64,000 nt of DNA from CAZOWM01 sp964583615 (GTDB lineage: Bacteria; Spirochaetota; B62-G9; DRHN01), in contig CAZOWM010000009.1 in the NCBI GenBank assembly GCA_964583615.1, positions 1-64,000 of the forward strand, given 5' to 3'. The notes below the pieces were generated by a model. That model was given only the letters and a program-made list of their open reading frames with translations. It was not told the origin of the DNA and did not search any database. Positions 48,810 to 57,464 of the stretch are shown here, one piece after another; the first letter of the stretch is position 1, and each line of letters starts with the position of its first letter. A program made the position numbers and the translations under genes.

Positions 48810-49601
48810 ATGCTAAAAGGTGGTAAGGTTTCATTAATTGTAGTCATTGCAATTGTTGTGATTGCTATTGTATTGATTTTTACGGTTGTGCTGCCAAAAA
48901 AGCCCATTGTAGAAGAAGTGGCAGAAATCCCTACCATTGTCATCGCGACAGACGCGACATGGCCACCGATGGAGTACGTGGACGAAAGTACCAAGGAAAT
49001 CGTCGGTTTTGACGTGGATTTGATGAAGGAGATCGCAAAGGCTGCGAACTTCACGGCAGAGTTCAAGAACACTGCGTGGGACGGAATCTTTGCGGGGCTT
49101 GCTGCAGACAAGTATGATGCAGTCATGTCGTCCGTGACCATTACAGAAGAACGAAAAAAGCAAATGGATTTTTCGAAACCCTACATCAACGCAGGTCAGA
49201 TCCTGGTGGTCCCAAAATCAACCAAAGGTGTTTCTACACTCGAGGACATGAAGGGAAAAACGGTGGCTGCGCAGATCGGCACAACAGGATCTTTCGAAAT
49301 CGAAAAGGTTGAAGGGGTCAAGATGAAGACCTACGACGAGATCGGGCTCGCATTCGAGGATCTCATCAACGGGAGGGTTGACGGTGTCGTAGCTGATACA
49401 CCGGTTGCCGCCGATTTCGCTCTTCAGAATGAAAACTACAAGGAAAAATTGCAGATCGTGGGTGAGCCGTTCACAGAAGAGTACTACGGAATCGCGGTGA
49501 ACAAGGGAAACACCGAAGTGCTCGAACTCATCAACAAGGGGCTTGATGAAGTGCTCGATACAGCCATATACGAAAAAATCGAAATAAAATGGCTCAGATA
49601 A
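48810..49601 (+). CDS. Polar amino-acid ABC transporter substrate-binding protein
   Basis: 263 residues. Type 2 periplasmic binding fold (SBP family 3): IVIATDATWPPMEYVDESTK, IVGFDVDLMKEIAKAANF, AWDGIFAGLAADKYDAVMSS, TITEERKKQMDFSKPY and LINGRVDGVVADTPVA. Glutamine/polar amino-acid type is likely. The N-terminus (LIVVIAIVVIAIVLIFTVVL) is a strong membrane helix without a lipobox, so it may stay membrane-anchored. GAGGAGGAGG lies eight bases before ATG 48810. A stable hairpin follows before the permease gene. Confidence 0.92.
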   Translation: MLKGGKVSLIVVIAIVVIAIVLIFTVVLPKKPIVEEVAEIPTIVIATDATWPPMEYVDESTKEIVGFDVDLMKEIAKAANFTAEFKNTAWDGIFAGLAADKYDAVMSSVTITEERKKQMDFSKPYINAGQILVVPKSTKGVSTLEDMKGKTVAAQIGTTGSFEIEKVEGVKMKTYDEIGLAFEDLINGRVDGVVADTPVAADFALQNENYKEKLQIVGEPFTEEYYGIAVNKGNTEVLELINKGLDEVLDTAIYEKIEIKWLR

Positions 49602-49658
49602 GGGTTTTTGGAGAGAGAAAACCCCATCTGAGTCAATATGCGTGTTTATCACCGTGGG

Positions 49659-49682
49659 GAGCGGCCCGGATAGGGGCCGCTC
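49659..49682 (+). terminator. Hairpin after the binding-protein gene
   Basis: GAGCGGCCC / GGGCCGCTC, nine perfect base pairs with a six-base loop, in the 102-base gap before the permease gene. No clean T-run follows, so it probably acts as a partial terminator or message stabiliser, giving more binding protein than permease. Confidence 0.55.
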
Positions 49683-49703
49683 TCGCACTTACGGGATTGA
49701 AAA

Positions 49704-50477
49704 ATGGCTGATAGAATTCCTACATCCGATGGAACGCTGATTCCTGAGAAGAAGGCGAGGGACATATTCTCAGCATGGAAGATCGCTTTTTTCGGTGCTA
49801 TCGGATTGCTGATTTTTCTGCCGATCTACTCACCCGACCCATTTGCCCGGATTCTCCTCTTTCTTCCCGATGGTATACTGAGGACGTTTCAGGTTACCGT
49901 CTTCTCAATACTCCTTGCCCTTGTCATCGGTCTCGTCGCAGGGCTCGGGAGAATTTCTCGCGTACGTATAGTGAACCGCATTGCAACGGTATATGTTGAG
50001 GTGATTCGCGGGATCCCGCTCCTCGTGCAGATCTTTTATATTTATTATGCGCTTGGAAGAATCGTGAAGATTCCTGATATCGCATCCGCAATCATTGCAA
50101 TGGCCGTGTGCTACGGTGCCTATCTTGCCGAGATCATCCGCGCGGGGATTCAGTCGGTTCCGAAGGGGCAGATGGAAGCTGCACTGGCACTCGGGTTTTC
50201 CCGTAGAAAGGCGATGCAGCATATCATTCTTCCTCAGACGATAAAGATTACCCTTCCTCCGATCGGAAACGAGTTCATTGCGCTGCTCAAGGATTCATCG
50301 CTCGTGTCGATTCTCGCTGTCTCCGATCTGCTGCGAAGGGGGAGGGAGTTTGCCTCGAGGACGTTCGAATATTTCGAGACGCTCACGATTGTTGCGCTCG
50401 TGTACCTCGTGCTTACGCTCTTTTTCTCATGGATCGTAGGAAAAATGGAGGAACGTTTAAGTAGAGATGTCAGATAA
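49704..50477 (+). CDS. Amino-acid ABC transporter permease
   Basis: 257 residues. HisM/GlnP type: five or so membrane helices, with the EAA loop in AALALGFSRRKAMQHIILPQ and the stretch VIRGIPLLVQIFYIYYALGR. An N-terminal helix (about 30-45) and an extra leader of about 25 residues precede the core. Its last 11 bases overlap the ATPase gene. Confidence 0.93.
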   Translation: MADRIPTSDGTLIPEKKARDIFSAWKIAFFGAIGLLIFLPIYSPDPFARILLFLPDGILRTFQVTVFSILLALVIGLVAGLGRISRVRIVNRIATVYVEVIRGIPLLVQIFYIYYALGRIVKIPDIASAIIAMAVCYGAYLAEIIRAGIQSVPKGQMEAALALGFSRRKAMQHIILPQTIKITLPPIGNEFIALLKDSSLVSILAVSDLLRRGREFASRTFEYFETLTIVALVYLVLTLFFSWIVGKMEERLSRDVR

Positions 50478-51270
50478 CGCCAAGATACGAATCGAGAACG
50501 CAACGAAGGTTTTCGACGTGTATATCCGTGAGGATGAAGAAAACGCAGGAAACAAGGGAAAAGTCCGCCATGTGAAAAAAACAAAGCTTTCCGCAGTGAA
50601 GGGTGTCACCCTCACGGTCCAGAAGGGCGAAGTGGTGCTCGTGATTGGACCTTCGGGAAGTGGCAAATCAACTCTCCTGCGCTGTATCAACAGGCTCGAG
50701 AACCTGACAAGCGGAACAATCTGGGTCGACGACATGTGCGTCACAGATCCAAAAGTAGATATCCGGAGGGTGAGAGAAGAGGTGGGCATGGTATTTCAGT
50801 CGTTCAACCTGTTTCCCCATGTAAATGCGCTCAGGAATATCGCACTCGCCCCTGTCGTGGTCAAGGGAGCGGAAAAAAAACTCGCAAATGAAAAGGCGCG
50901 AGAGCTTTTAAAGAGAGTCGGGCTCGCGGACAAGGAGAATTCCTACCCTGCACAGCTTTCCGGAGGGCAGCAGCAGCGTGTCGCGATTGCACGCGCGCTT
51001 GCGATGGACCCGCACGTGATGCTCTTCGACGAGCCCACATCCGCTCTCGATCCTGAAATGATTAAAGAGGTCCTTGATGTCATGCTGTCTTTAGCGGATG
51101 AAGGAATGACGATGTTTGTCGTGTCACACGAGATGGGTTTTGCAAAGGCTGCGGCAAAGCGGGTGATATTTATGGATGACGGGGAAATCGTTGAGGAGGG
51201 GACTCCTGATAGTATCTTCAACAACCCCGCCAAGGAGAGGACCCAGAGATTCTTGAAGCATATATTGTGA
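50467..51270 (+). CDS. Amino-acid ABC transporter ATP-binding protein
   Basis: 267 residues. Walker A GPSGSGKST (about 63-71), Q-loop VFQSFNLFPHV, signature LSGGQQQRVAIARALAMDP, Walker B VMLFDEPTSALDPEM, and H-loop VVSHEMGFA. The first 40 residues contain an insertion (EDEENAGNKGKVRHVKKTK) not found in most GlnQ proteins. The stop overlaps the next gene's GTG start (GTGA). Confidence 0.96.
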   Translation: MSDNAKIRIENATKVFDVYIREDEENAGNKGKVRHVKKTKLSAVKGVTLTVQKGEVVLVIGPSGSGKSTLLRCINRLENLTSGTIWVDDMCVTDPKVDIRRVREEVGMVFQSFNLFPHVNALRNIALAPVVVKGAEKKLANEKARELLKRVGLADKENSYPAQLSGGQQQRVAIARALAMDPHVMLFDEPTSALDPEMIKEVLDVMLSLADEGMTMFVVSHEMGFAKAAAKRVIFMDDGEIVEEGTPDSIFNNPAKERTQRFLKHIL

Positions 51271-51521
51271 CGCAAAAAAAAGACGGTCTCATCGATATTA
51301 CCTCTGCACACGACGATGACCTGGTTTCCTGGGACCCGTACAATGAAACCGACGATGAGCAGAGCCGGAGTGAAACCTACGAAACCCTTTCCACGATAAA
51401 GGTGAAGCTCGAGAAGGCCGGACTCGGGTTCAAAATGATTACCTGCGGGCTTCACGGGGACCCGGTGTTTCGAATCGGAGAGCTCGACATGCGGGTGAAT
51501 AAAAAGCTTCTCGGACTGTAA
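51267..51521 (+). CDS. Small hypothetical protein linked to the ABC transporter
   Basis: 84 residues from GTG 51267, overlapping the ATPase stop by four bases. Acidic start (TSAHDDDLVSWDPYNETDDE), then a short conserved-looking end (VKLEKAGLGFKMITCGLHGD, PVFRIGELDMRVNKKLLGL). Not recognised. Coupled translation suggests a role with the transporter, for example regulating it. Confidence 0.6.
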   Translation: MTQKKDGLIDITSAHDDDLVSWDPYNETDDEQSRSETYETLSTIKVKLEKAGLGFKMITCGLHGDPVFRIGELDMRVNKKLLGL

Positions 51522-51551
51522 AAACTATCCATTTACACGAAGGAGTTACTC

Positions 51552-51926
51552 ATGCACAAGATCAATCTTGATGAAATACCGCAAAGCGGTATCAACACGG
51601 TATACATGCAGGGAGTGTCGATTCGTTATCTCGTGGTCGAGGAGTTCGGGGCTCCCAATTTCGAGATGCGATATTTCGAGCTCGGGAAAGGAGCAAAAAC
51701 TTCACATGATCAGCACCCCTATGAACATGAGGTTTTTGTGCTCAAAGGAAAGGGCAGGATGCTCATCGGGGACAAGGAATATCCCCTCCGTCCACACGAT
51801 GCCATTCTGGTTGAACCGAATGAAGTGCACAGGTTCTTTCAGGAAGGCGAGGAACCTTTCGGATTTCTCTGCATTGTTCCAAACGGGGTGAGCCAGAGCA
51901 AGAAAAAAGTCGACCTTTCCTACTGA
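51552..51926 (+). CDS. Cupin-domain protein
   Basis: 124 residues, one cupin barrel. Metal-ligand motifs are visible: first HDQHPYEHEVFVLKGKG (two His and a Glu), second PNEVHRFF. It has no catalytic assignment; single cupins of this kind often bind small ligands or act as simple isomerases or sensors. Its start follows GAAGGAG, 30 bases after the previous gene. It ends the transporter group. Confidence 0.88.
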   Translation: MHKINLDEIPQSGINTVYMQGVSIRYLVVEEFGAPNFEMRYFELGKGAKTSHDQHPYEHEVFVLKGKGRMLIGDKEYPLRPHDAILVEPNEVHRFFQEGEEPFGFLCIVPNGVSQSKKKVDLSY

Positions 51927-51975
51927 TGAACCATCACCGGCGGTTTACGGGAGTAAACGCAGGAAATAATCACAA

Positions 51976-51994
51976 GCGGTCATATTCTGACCGC
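51976..51994. terminator. Hairpin between convergent cupin and folD genes
   Basis: GCGGTCA-TATTC-TGACCGC, seven base pairs. It lies between two converging genes and may end transcripts from either side. No long T-run follows on either strand. Confidence 0.5.
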
Positions 51995-52031
51995 CTGTGT
52001 GTGCTGTACATCTTTGCAGATGCAGCGATGT

Positions 52032-52946
52032 CTACATGAGACCGTGTTGAACCTTTGCCGCCTTCACGGTGTTTTTCATGAGGGCCATGTTGGTGATCGC
52101 TCCCACTCCACCCGGAACCGGTGTTATTTTCCCCGCCTTTTCCTTTACTGTATCAAAGTTCACGTCGCCCACCGTCCTGGTTTTTGGTTTTCCCTTATCA
52201 TTGAGCACGGGGTTCCCATTTTCATCGAGCACTTTCATCCTGTTGATTCCGACATCGATCACAAACGCGCCCTCTTTGATTAGCTCCGGCGTGATGAGGC
52301 CCGCCTTTCCTGCAGCGACAATGAGAATGTCCGCGCCTGTGGTGTGCTTAGCCAGGTTCCCCGCCATCGATGTGAAGATGTGGGTCGTTGAGGTCGTCGC
52401 GTTCCGGTTGAGGCAGAGAATGGAAATCGGTTTCCCGACGATATTGGAATGTCCTACAACAACGATTTCTGCCCCTTCGAAGTTAACATTTTCCCTGTCC
52501 ATGATTTCTATACATGCAGACGGCGTTGCCGGGGCAAAGGTGATTTCACCGAGCGTGAGCTTTCCCATGTTATAGGGATGAAAGCAGTCCACGTCTTTGT
52601 TTACGTCAATGCTGTTGATGATTGCGTAGTCTGAAATATGCTCCGGAAACGGGCGAAGCGGAAGTATACCGCTTACTTTCTCGTTTTCATTCAAGTCCTT
52701 CACAACGCGCACCACACTTTCTTCGGTCGAATCGGCGGGAGGGTTTACGTTCACATATTCGACTCCCATCTCTTCACAGAACTTTTCCACCTGGTTTCTG
52801 TACATCTTTGCGCCAAAGTCATCTCCAACGAGAACGGTTGCGATTCCAACCACAATGCCCTTGCTCTTGAGCGCTTCGATTTCTTTTTTAAGCTCTTCCT
52901 TCATTTCATTTGCAATTGCCGTGCAGTCTATCACTTTTGCACTCAC
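52032..52946 (-). CDS. folD: Methylenetetrahydrofolate dehydrogenase / methenyl-THF cyclohydrolase FolD
   Basis: 304 residues. Bifunctional enzyme linking 5,10-methylene- and 10-formyl-tetrahydrofolate. Family segments: AKMYRNQVEKFCEEMGVEYV, NSIDVNKDVDCFHPYNMGKL, FAPATPSACIEIMDR (normally PCTPxG), IVVVGHSNIVGKPISILCLN (normally GRSxxVGxP), ADILIVAAGKAGLI, FVIDVGIN and TPVPGGVGAITNMALMKN. Two of these motifs differ from the usual form (PATPSA for PCTPxG; GHS for GRS), placing it in a divergent branch. Start GTG 52946 has GGAGG six bases upstream. fchA lies upstream on the same strand. Confidence 0.93.
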   Translation of the reverse strand: MSAKVIDCTAIANEMKEELKKEIEALKSKGIVVGIATVLVGDDFGAKMYRNQVEKFCEEMGVEYVNVNPPADSTEESVVRVVKDLNENEKVSGILPLRPFPEHISDYAIINSIDVNKDVDCFHPYNMGKLTLGEITFAPATPSACIEIMDRENVNFEGAEIVVVGHSNIVGKPISILCLNRNATTSTTHIFTSMAGNLAKHTTGADILIVAAGKAGLITPELIKEGAFVIDVGINRMKVLDENGNPVLNDKGKPKTRTVGDVNFDTVKEKAGKITPVPGGVGAITNMALMKNTVKAAKVQHGLM

Positions 52947-53009
52947 AGTGTACCTCCCTCTTGTGTAATTTTGTCTTTGGTACTGTACCATAGATATCTA
53001 AATTGTCTA

Positions 53010-53639
53010 TTACTTTTGCAGCGTTTCGAGGGTGTATCGCACCGCCTCCTCCTTTATTGCTCTGACCTCATCGAGTATTTCACCCAGCTGGCGTTCAACT
53101 TTCCGAATGTAGTCCTGGTCCTTCATCCAGCTGAAATTGATACGCACATTGATCATTGCGCCGATGGCGGCAGCTTCAGCGAAGAGTGCGGATATTGCCC
53201 CGTCGGTGATGGCCATGGTGTTTCCCTTTTTCAAAACCTTTGCGGCGAGCCGTGAGACATCTCTGCTTTTTTGCATGATAGAAAGCGGAACCTCGGTTGC
53301 TTTTTTTAATCCATCTTCTATTGCCTGAGTCCTCTTTTCTTTCTGTTCGCGGGTCTCTTTGGGCATTTTGAACGCTTTCGAGGCATCGTCGAAGGCTTCG
53401 GTGTCTTTTTGCAGCAGTTCGAGAAGGTCTTCCTTGAGTGCGGATGCTTCAGAAAGAATCTCTTTCATCTCGTTTTGCACATCTTCATAGCCTTTTTTGT
53501 CGATCGTGAGAGAGGCGAGCATCCCTGAAAGACTGGCAGCTATCGCACCGGTCAGTGCGGATGCGCTTCCTCCTCCCGGCTCAGGACTCTTGGAACAGAG
53601 TTTGTCAAGAAAGTTACGAAGCGGTTGGTCTCTGTACAT
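53010..53639 (-). CDS. fchA: Methenyl-THF cyclohydrolase / cyclodeaminase family protein (FchA)
   Basis: 209 residues. FTCD-C domain family; members convert formimino-THF or methenyl-THF. The N-terminal motif is SPEPGGGSASALTGAIAASLS (about residues 17-37), and LQKDTEAFDDASKAFKMPKE is the following family segment. AAGGAG precedes ATG 53639. It lies between rhaI and folD. Cyclohydrolase activity would overlap that of FolD; the more likely role is in formimino-group use from amino-acid breakdown, which is an inference. Confidence 0.88.
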   Translation of the reverse strand: MYRDQPLRNFLDKLCSKSPEPGGGSASALTGAIAASLSGMLASLTIDKKGYEDVQNEMKEILSEASALKEDLLELLQKDTEAFDDASKAFKMPKETREQKEKRTQAIEDGLKKATEVPLSIMQKSRDVSRLAAKVLKKGNTMAITDGAISALFAEAAAIGAMINVRINFSWMKDQDYIRKVERQLGEILDEVRAIKEEAVRYTLETLQK

Positions 53640-53701
53640 GGGCACTCCTTTCATAAGAGAATTGGTGTTTCAGGGAAATACGGTACGTTTTCCCCGGCAG
53701 A

Positions 53702-54865
53702 TCAGTGTGTTTCAGATCTCTGGGTCGCTTTCTTTTTTGTGTACCCGGACTTTCTGAAGGCTTCGATCGGGTCCGGATCGATTCCCATTTCCTGTCTCAG
53801 CTCTCTGAGAAGAGGACGAACATCCGTGTAAAAGGCATCCTTCAGGCACTCTTCTGCGTCAATCACTTTTCCTTCTTTGCGGGCTTTACCGAGGGCCCTG
53901 CGGTCGACGAGCAGTGCTTTTGCATACATTTCCTGCACATTTAATACAGACTGCATCATCGCCTCAATCTTGTTTTTTATATTGTGGCTTTGGTCGATCA
54001 TGTATGCAACCTGATGAGCGGCCCGTTCGGTCTTTTTCTCCAGGGATGCATCGACAAGTTCGCAGTAAATCAGGAAAAGCTCATACGGGTTGATAGATCC
54101 CACTACAAGATCGTCGTCTGCGTACTTCTTGTTGTTGAAATGGAACCCTCCGAGCTTTTGCTCGTCGAGGAGCAGAGCAACGATCTGTTCGATGTTTGTA
54201 CCCAGCGGATGATGGCCGAGATCAACGAGAACCTGAGCGCGTTCGCCGAGGTGTGTGCAGAGCATGTAAGCGGTTCCCCAGTCGAATACGTCGGTATGAT
54301 AAAATGCAGGTTCAAAGAATTTGTATTCGATGAGAAGGCGCATATTTCGGGGAAGTTTTTCATAAATTTCCCGAAGGGCCGACTCGAGGCGCGTCTTTCT
54401 GTCCCTGAAGCTGCCCTGTCCCGGATAGTTTGTTCCGTCCGGTATCCACAGACTGATGATTGTGGAATCGACCTCTTCCGCAATGGCTATGCACTCCACG
54501 ACGTGGTCAACCGCTTTTTGACGAACCGACGCATCGGGATGGCAGAGGCTTCCGAGCTTATACTCGTTTTCCTGAAAAAGATTGGGGTTTACTGCACCGA
54601 TTCGTAAACCGAGGTCGGACGTGAGCGCACACGTCTCTTCCCAGTTGTCGACGCGGTCCCATGGGATGTGTATCGCCACGGTCGGGCAGATTCCCGTGTA
54701 CTTGTGCACCTGCGCCGCATCATCAAGCTTCTGCGCGAGAGTGTGAGCTGAAGACGCCTGCTCGAAGATATTGAATCTGGTTCCGGAATCTGAGTACCCC
54801 CAGGAAGGTGTTTCGATTTTTTGATTTCTCAACTGCTCCTTCACATACGAAAGATCCTGTCTCAT
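53702..54865 (-). CDS. rhaI: L-rhamnose isomerase family protein (RhaI type)
   Basis: 387 residues. Xylose-isomerase-like TIM barrel of the RhaI group, which converts L-rhamnose to L-rhamnulose in some bacteria. Segments: VAIHIPWDRVDNWEETCALT, IISLWIPDGTNYPGQGSFRD, LLIEYKFFEPAFYHTDVFDW with the metal-binding Glu, VLVDLGHHPLGTNIEQIVALL with Asp and His ligands, and GGFHFNNKKYADDDLVVGSINPYE with further His and Asp. Substrate is uncertain without kinase or aldolase partners nearby. Start ATG 54865 has AAGGAG six bases upstream. Confidence 0.82.
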   Translation of the reverse strand: MRQDLSYVKEQLRNQKIETPSWGYSDSGTRFNIFEQASSAHTLAQKLDDAAQVHKYTGICPTVAIHIPWDRVDNWEETCALTSDLGLRIGAVNPNLFQENEYKLGSLCHPDASVRQKAVDHVVECIAIAEEVDSTIISLWIPDGTNYPGQGSFRDRKTRLESALREIYEKLPRNMRLLIEYKFFEPAFYHTDVFDWGTAYMLCTHLGERAQVLVDLGHHPLGTNIEQIVALLLDEQKLGGFHFNNKKYADDDLVVGSINPYELFLIYCELVDASLEKKTERAAHQVAYMIDQSHNIKNKIEAMMQSVLNVQEMYAKALLVDRRALGKARKEGKVIDAEECLKDAFYTDVRPLLRELRQEMGIDPDPIEAFRKSGYTKKKATQRSETH

Positions 54866-54894
54866 TTTCTGCTCCTTCAATAGGGTGTACCTGT

Positions 54895-54922
54895 ATTGTA
54901 CGATGTGGCGAAAAAATGTAAA
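54895..54922 (-). promoter_or_regulatory. Promoter for the rhaI-fchA-folD block
   Basis: On the minus strand: -35 TTTACA (54922-54917), 16-base spacer, -10 TACAAT (54900-54895). The start ATG 54865 lies about 30 bases downstream. Confidence 0.55.
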
Positions 54923-55019
54923 GCAACAAAGTCGAAAGAACGGCGCAGTTAGACTCACATCGGCGGATACTGCCGTTTTTTATTTATTAAAATTCTTTAT
55001 AGCTCTGTGTGAACTATAA

Positions 55020-55037
55020 GGAGAAATTATCTTCTCC
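55020..55037. repeat. Inverted repeat GGAGAA-N6-TTCTCC
   Basis: Perfect six-base arms 15 bases before the -35 box of the candidate gltI promoter. The size and spacing suit a dimeric regulator, but no regulator gene is nearby. Confidence 0.4.
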
Positions 55038-55051
55038 ACTCCAATCAATCT

Positions 55052-55080
55052 TTGCAATATCACCCCTCCCTCGTTACTAT
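55052..55080 (+). promoter_or_regulatory. Candidate promoter for the GltIJKL-type importer
   Basis: -35 TTGCAA (55052-55057), 17-base spacer, -10 TACTAT (55075-55080). The start codon is 106 bases downstream, so a leader of about 100 bases would exist. Confidence 0.45.
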
Positions 55081-55186
55081 TAAATAACTCATAAACAAGG
55101 GAATAAAAAGTGCGAGAAGTGGAGTAGAGTTTCAGAGAGGGATCTTACCGAATAGAAAGAGAATAACTTAATAAAGGGGGTGAAAT

Positions 55187-56053
55187 ATGAGAAAGGTATT
55201 TTTTATTTTCACATTCGTCGTGCTTTGCTTTTCTTTTACGATGATTTATGCAGACGATACAATGGAAAAAATTCAGAAAACCGGGAGATTTGTTGTAGGT
55301 GCGAGGGATGCAGCTATACCGTTTGCGTATTACGATGAAAACAACGAGCGTGTGGGATTCAGCATTGATATTGCCAAGGAGTTTCACAGGGCCTTGGAAC
55401 AGGAGCTCGGAGAGAGCATAAAGCTTATATTCAAAACCTCGACACCAAAAACACGGATTCCTCTTGTTGCAAACGGGACGTTTGACATCGAATGCGGGTC
55501 CACCACACATACGGTTGCCCGAGAAGATACCGTTGACTTCAGCATCACCATCTTTCTCACAGGGACGCAACTCCTTGTGAAGAAGGGAAGCAATATTTGG
55601 AACGTGAGGGATCTTGCGGACAAGAAGGTGGGAGCAGCCCAGGGATCGACCAATGAAAAAGCGATTCGGGATCTGAATGATAGGGGTGTGATAAATCCGC
55701 CCGCACGGCTCATAGTGTTTCAGGAGCACTCGCGTGGATTTCTCGCACTTCAGCAAGGAATGCTCGACGCCTACTGTACGGATGGCATTCTTCTTTCAGG
55801 GATGCAGGCAAAAGCGGCAAGGCCCGACGATTTTGTGCTCATCGGTGATCTCCTTACATACGATCCGTATGCGTACATCGTCCGGGAAAACGATTCGAAT
55901 TTTTGCGATTTTATCAATGCGCAGATAATACTAATGGTGAAAGACGGCAGGTTTTTCAGATTCTATGAGAAATGGTTCGGACCGAATGGAGTGGTTCCCT
56001 ATCCGGTGACGAAAGAGTTTCAGATTCTCATGGATCTGCAGGCCTGGCCGTGA
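55187..56053 (+). CDS. Glutamate/aspartate-type ABC transporter binding protein (GltI-like)
   Basis: 288 residues. Signal peptide at the start (MRKVFFIFTFVVLCFSFTMI, cleaved near YAD). SBP family 3 in the GltI/AatJ branch: PFAYYDENNERVGFSIDIAKEF, TSTPKTRIPLVANGTFDIEC, GSTTHTVAREDTVDFSITIF, LKVGAAQGST-like KKVGAAQGSTNEKAI, and the unusually long C-terminus typical of GltI (KWFGPNGVVPYPVTKEFQIL). Glutamate or aspartate is the most likely ligand. The AGGGGG stretch before ATG 55187 is a good ribosome-binding site. The two permease and ATPase genes follow. Confidence 0.9.
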   Translation: MRKVFFIFTFVVLCFSFTMIYADDTMEKIQKTGRFVVGARDAAIPFAYYDENNERVGFSIDIAKEFHRALEQELGESIKLIFKTSTPKTRIPLVANGTFDIECGSTTHTVAREDTVDFSITIFLTGTQLLVKKGSNIWNVRDLADKKVGAAQGSTNEKAIRDLNDRGVINPPARLIVFQEHSRGFLALQQGMLDAYCTDGILLSGMQAKAARPDDFVLIGDLLTYDPYAYIVRENDSNFCDFINAQIILMVKDGRFFRFYEKWFGPNGVVPYPVTKEFQILMDLQAWP

Positions 56054-56076
56054 GAACCGTATATGGGTAGGATTCC

Positions 56077-56796
56077 GTGACGTATGATTTTCAGTGGTCG
56101 ATTCTGTGGCAGCAGCCCTATGGGCAGTGGATGCTCGAGGGTATCTGGACCACCGTCCGATTGGGATTGCTGTGCTGGGCGTTCGCCCTCACACTGGGGA
56201 TTTTTGTGGGCACTCTACGGATGTCGAGACTGAAACCTGTACGGATGCTTGCCACTGCGTATACGGAGCTCTTTCGAAATATTCCACTTCTCGTACAGCT
56301 TTTTTTCTGGTATTTTGCCGCACCGCGAATACTTCCAAAGGGCCTTGTGCAGTTTTTGTATTATGATGTAAACAATGTCGAATTCTGGGTTGTGGTGATC
56401 GGCTTGTCAATCTATACCTCCTCACGGGTGGCTGAACAGATGCGCGCCGGACTCGGTTCGATTCCGCTCGAACAGTACCACGCCGCGCTCAGTACAGGTC
56501 TCAGCAACTTTCAGACGTACAGGCACGTGATTGTGCCGATTGCGATGCGGATCATTGTTCCGCCGCTTACGACAGAGTTTCTCACTACCTTCAAAAACAC
56601 CGCGCTTGCAATGACCGTGGGGGTACTGGAAACCACATTCATGAGCCAGCAGATCGAAGCATATACCTTTCACGGGCTGGAAGCGACTACAGGCGCTTCA
56701 CTTGTGTATTTTTCCATCTCCATGATGGTGACACTTTTAATGAACATTGTCGAAAAGAAGATTGCGATTCCAGGTTTTATCAAACGAAAGGCGTGA
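56077..56796 (+). CDS. Glutamate/aspartate-type ABC permease (GltJ-like)
   Basis: 239 residues from GTG 56077. HisM-type permease, here with the GltJ pattern LRMSRLKPVRMLATAYTELF, RNIPLLVQLFFWYFAAPRIL and SSRVAEQMRAGLGSIPLEQYHAALSTGL. About five membrane helices. GltK overlaps its stop by four bases. Confidence 0.92.
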   Translation: MTYDFQWSILWQQPYGQWMLEGIWTTVRLGLLCWAFALTLGIFVGTLRMSRLKPVRMLATAYTELFRNIPLLVQLFFWYFAAPRILPKGLVQFLYYDVNNVEFWVVVIGLSIYTSSRVAEQMRAGLGSIPLEQYHAALSTGLSNFQTYRHVIVPIAMRIIVPPLTTEFLTTFKNTALAMTVGVLETTFMSQQIEAYTFHGLEATTGASLVYFSISMMVTLLMNIVEKKIAIPGFIKRKA

Positions 56797-57464
56797 GCCG
56801 GATGGCACCCTTTGATTTCAGTGTTATAGGAAACAATTTATCCTTTCTCATGAGGGGTTTTATTACCACCTTTCAGCTCGCGCTCATTTCAATAGGAGGT
56901 GGAGTGCTTCTCGGAATTGTGATTGGATTTGCGCGTCTGAGTTCGAGAAAAATTATTTACTATCCTGCGTCCGCATTCGTGTTCTTGTTGCGCAGCATTC
57001 CCCTCATACTTGTGATTTTCTGGTTTTATTTTATCATCCCTCTGCTTGTTGGACGACCTCTCATGGATTTTGCGTCTGCTGCCATTGCCCTTATTGTATT
57101 TGAGGCGGCACATTTTGCGGAAATCATTCGCGCGGGCATACAGGCGATACCCGAGGGACAGGTGAAGGCTGCGTATTCAACAGGATTGAACTACATGCAG
57201 ATGATGCTCAGTGTTATTCTCCCCCAGGCTCTGAGAAATATGGCGCCTGCACTACTGACTCAGTCGATAGTTATTTTTCAGGACACTTCCCTCGCATACG
57301 TAATAGGAGTAAAAGAGTTGCTTCGTTCAGCGGCTATTGTCGATGCGCGAGAAGTTCGCAGCTTTGAGCTCTACACTTTCGTTGGGATCGTGTACTTTAT
57401 TTTCTGTTATTCAATGAGTCTGCTTGTGAAGAGATGGGAGGTAAAGAGGAGGACGAGTCTATGA
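56793..57464 (+). CDS. Glutamate/aspartate-type ABC permease (GltK-like)
   Basis: 223 residues from GTG 56793. Second permease: FLRSIPLILVIFWFYFIIPL, AHFAEIIRAGIQAIPEGQVK and AAYSTGLNYMQMMLSVILPQ with the EAA loop. It overlaps both neighbours by four bases (GTGA-type joints), so the importer genes are tightly coupled. Confidence 0.93.
   Translation: MSRMAPFDFSVIGNNLSFLMRGFITTFQLALISIGGGVLLGIVIGFARLSSRKIIYYPASAFVFLLRSIPLILVIFWFYFIIPLLVGRPLMDFASAAIALIVFEAAHFAEIIRAGIQAIPEGQVKAAYSTGLNYMQMMLSVILPQALRNMAPALLTQSIVIFQDTSLAYVIGVKELLRSAAIVDAREVRSFELYTFVGIVYFIFCYSMSLLVKRWEVKRRTSL

Larger units (their letters stand above)
54923..55186. other. Divergent intergenic region between rhaI and the gltI-type gene
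   Basis: Together with the rhaI promoter this forms a gap of 321 bases without a gene. It holds a weak plus-strand terminator-like hairpin (CGGC-GGATACT-GCCG followed by six T, 54961-54981) with no obvious source gene, an inverted repeat (55020-55037), and a candidate plus-strand promoter (55052-55080). Nothing else was recognised. Confidence 0.5.
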
